Assembly (NCBI GenBank): GCA_947171615.1
Contig: CAMVYG010000039.1
Coordinates: 1 to 14,386, forward strand
DNA: 14,386 nucleotides
Origin: an uncultured Clostridia bacterium
GTDB lineage: Bacteria; Bacillota; Clostridia; Oscillospirales; Acutalibacteraceae
Direction: 5' to 3'
Part shown: one piece after another, positions 13,267-14,386 of the stretch
Numbering within the stretch: position 1 is the stretch's first letter
Layout: the number at the start of each line of letters is the position of its first letter
Position numbers and translations under genes: made by a program
The notes under the pieces: generated by a model
Database searches by the model: none
The model's input: the letters and a program-made list of their open reading frames with translations, nothing else
Told to the model about the DNA's origin: nothing

Positions 13267-14313
13267 ATGAAGAAAAAAGTGATTTGGGCGCTGTTCCTTG
13301 TTGTGTGGCTCCTTGCGTTCAGCACCGTATTTTCCCATTGGACAGAAGAACTGATGATCCCCAGGGTGCTGTCGGCCCAGTCTACCCTATACCGCGGCAC
13401 CATGAAGCTGTGCCTTTCCTTAGATTCCATTTTTATTCAGGACAATGATGAATTTTCTCTTTTCCGCATAAGCGAGGGCAGCGGGTGGGAAGCAGGCCCC
13501 CACGCATTTCTGGCGGAGCCGGGCAGTTATTTTATCGATACTGAGCAAACCCACCGCGTGATCGTATACGATTACGGCCCCTTTATCGCCGCTTCCACCA
13601 AGCTTCCCCAGTCGGGTCAGCCTGTGCTGGTAGTAAAAAATCCGGAGCGCCGTGAGGATCTTCTGCTGGCAGTCAGCAGGTCCGGCTTTGCCAATCTCCG
13701 GGAGGATTCCGATCTGCGGCATCTGGAAGCCAAAAGCGATACGGCGGCTCTTATCACCCTGCGGGACGCCTATTCTCCTTTTTCGGAAAATGTGGGGCGG
13801 TTCATGCTGTTTGATTTGGATCTATCCTCCGATTTTCAAAAGCATATCTACAGCCTGACCGATGTAAAGCGTTTTTTCACCTGCATTCCATGGATTGGGG
13901 CGGTGATCGCTTCCCTTTTGATCACATTGCTTTTATGGGGCCATTCCTACCGCCTGTTAAAGTGCGAAAAAAAGAATCACCCGCTCCTGCTGATCAACGC
14001 CGCTGTCTGCGCCCTGCTTCTGGCCTTGCTGCCTGTTTTTTTGAAGGGAGCAGACCTTCCCCCCTCCCTGCTTCCCGGCAGAGCAGTTGTAGACATTCCA
14101 CATTATGTAAACCAACATCGTGAAATCTGTGCCGCTCTCAGTGAGTTGATCTCTCAAAGCCCCATAGCCGGAGAAACTTTATCTTACATCCGCGCCATGA
14201 CGGGCCTGACAGCGGGAATTGTGCTGGCAGGAATCACAGCCGCCATTCTCCTGTGCACTCTGGAACGTCGGCAGCTTAAAACCACTCGATATGTTCCAAA
14301 ACACAGGGCGTAA
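13267..14313 (+). CDS. Unrecognised four-helix membrane protein with large extracytoplasmic domain
   Basis: I do not recognise this 348-residue protein. Predicted membrane segments are about 5-23, 205-225, 238-258 and 312-332. With a basic cytoplasmic N-terminus, residues 24-204 would face outward as one folded domain of about 180 residues, and 259-311 as a second outer loop. The C-terminus (ERRQLKTTRYVPKHRA) is basic and probably cytoplasmic. The outer domain contains GSYFIDTEQTHRVIVYDYGP and ITLRDAYSPFSENVG but no motif I can name. The gene starts 48 bases after the second permease on the same strand, so it is probably co-transcribed. Position suggests an accessory or sensory role with the importer or with the histidine kinase. 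The ribosome site (GGGGAAA before ATG 13267) is weak. Confidence 0.8.
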   Translation: MKKKVIWALFLVVWLLAFSTVFSHWTEELMIPRVLSAQSTLYRGTMKLCLSLDSIFIQDNDEFSLFRISEGSGWEAGPHAFLAEPGSYFIDTEQTHRVIVYDYGPFIAASTKLPQSGQPVLVVKNPERREDLLLAVSRSGFANLREDSDLRHLEAKSDTAALITLRDAYSPFSENVGRFMLFDLDLSSDFQKHIYSLTDVKRFFTCIPWIGAVIASLLITLLLWGHSYRLLKCEKKNHPLLLINAAVCALLLALLPVFLKGADLPPSLLPGRAVVDIPHYVNQHREICAALSELISQSPIAGETLSYIRAMTGLTAGIVLAGITAAILLCTLERRQLKTTRYVPKHRA

Positions 14314-14330
14314 GCCGCTCTATTCGATAA

Positions 14331-14386
14331 GGTATAAATTATCGAGCTAATTACTACTACACACTGTCATTCTGAGGAACGCAGTG
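14331..14386. repeat. MITE-like inverted repeat element, copy 3 (cut by window edge)
   Basis: ACTGTCATTCTGAGGAAC begins at 14363 and matches the left end of copy 1, including the following GAAC and AGTG. The preceding AT-rich flank GTATAAATTATC (14332-14343) matches the left flank of copy 2. Only the left end is inside the window. Confidence 0.7.

Noticed and set aside
14314..14345. Terminator after the last gene (TCGATAA with TTATCGA)
   Set aside because: The stem is short and AT-rich with no T-run, and the bases belong at least in part to the flank of the third MITE-like copy.

Overview
The window looks like chromosomal DNA of an anaerobic, gut-type Clostridia, most likely Oscillospiraceae/Ruminococcaceae. 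The grounds are: strong AGGAGG-type ribosome sites with occasional GTG/TTG starts, two Firmicutes-style CUT1 sugar importers without their own ATPases, an AgrC/AgrA-like two-component pair, and short palindromic intergenic repeats of a kind I associate with gut Clostridia. No rRNA, tRNA, CRISPR array, transposase or phage gene was seen.

Layout. (1) 2-652: 3' part of a TolB-like beta-propeller gene cut by the window edge. (2) 830-7365, plus strand: a carbohydrate uptake and catabolism cluster. It holds a large lipoprotein binding protein, two LplB/LplC-like permeases, a VOC-fold protein, a Gfo/Idh/MocA oxidoreductase and a sugar-isomerase-like TIM barrel. A MITE-like repeat and a strong hairpin separate the binding-protein gene from the permeases. 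(3) 7366-7631: a second MITE-like copy and a strong terminator between convergent units. (4) 7632-9700, minus strand: LytTR response regulator and GHKL histidine kinase, overlapping by ATGA. (5) 9701-10114: divergent control region with a branched palindromic repeat, a 22-bp-spaced direct repeat just upstream of an extended -10 promoter, and a structured leader. (6) 10115-14313, plus strand: a second importer (lipoprotein, two permeases) and an unrecognised four-helix membrane protein. A third MITE-like copy begins at the right edge.

How the parts may work together (inference): the first cluster imports a sugar or glycoside and processes it by oxidation, then isomerisation or cleavage. The two-component system, probably acting through the 22-bp direct repeat, controls the second importer. 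Both importers would borrow a shared MsmX-type ATPase encoded elsewhere.

The most unusual signal is a family of structured gene leaders. Four genes (VOC protein, oxidoreductase, second binding protein, third permease) share an AAAGGA box followed by paired in-frame start codons, giving N-termini of the form M-x-I-x-M or MICM. Two of these leaders are full length. They fold into a 10-bp hairpin plus a branched structure whose arms differ in sequence but stay complementary, and each begins with a well-placed ribosome site and a short leader ORF. In two leaders a sequence-variable hairpin sits between the ribosome site and the start codon.
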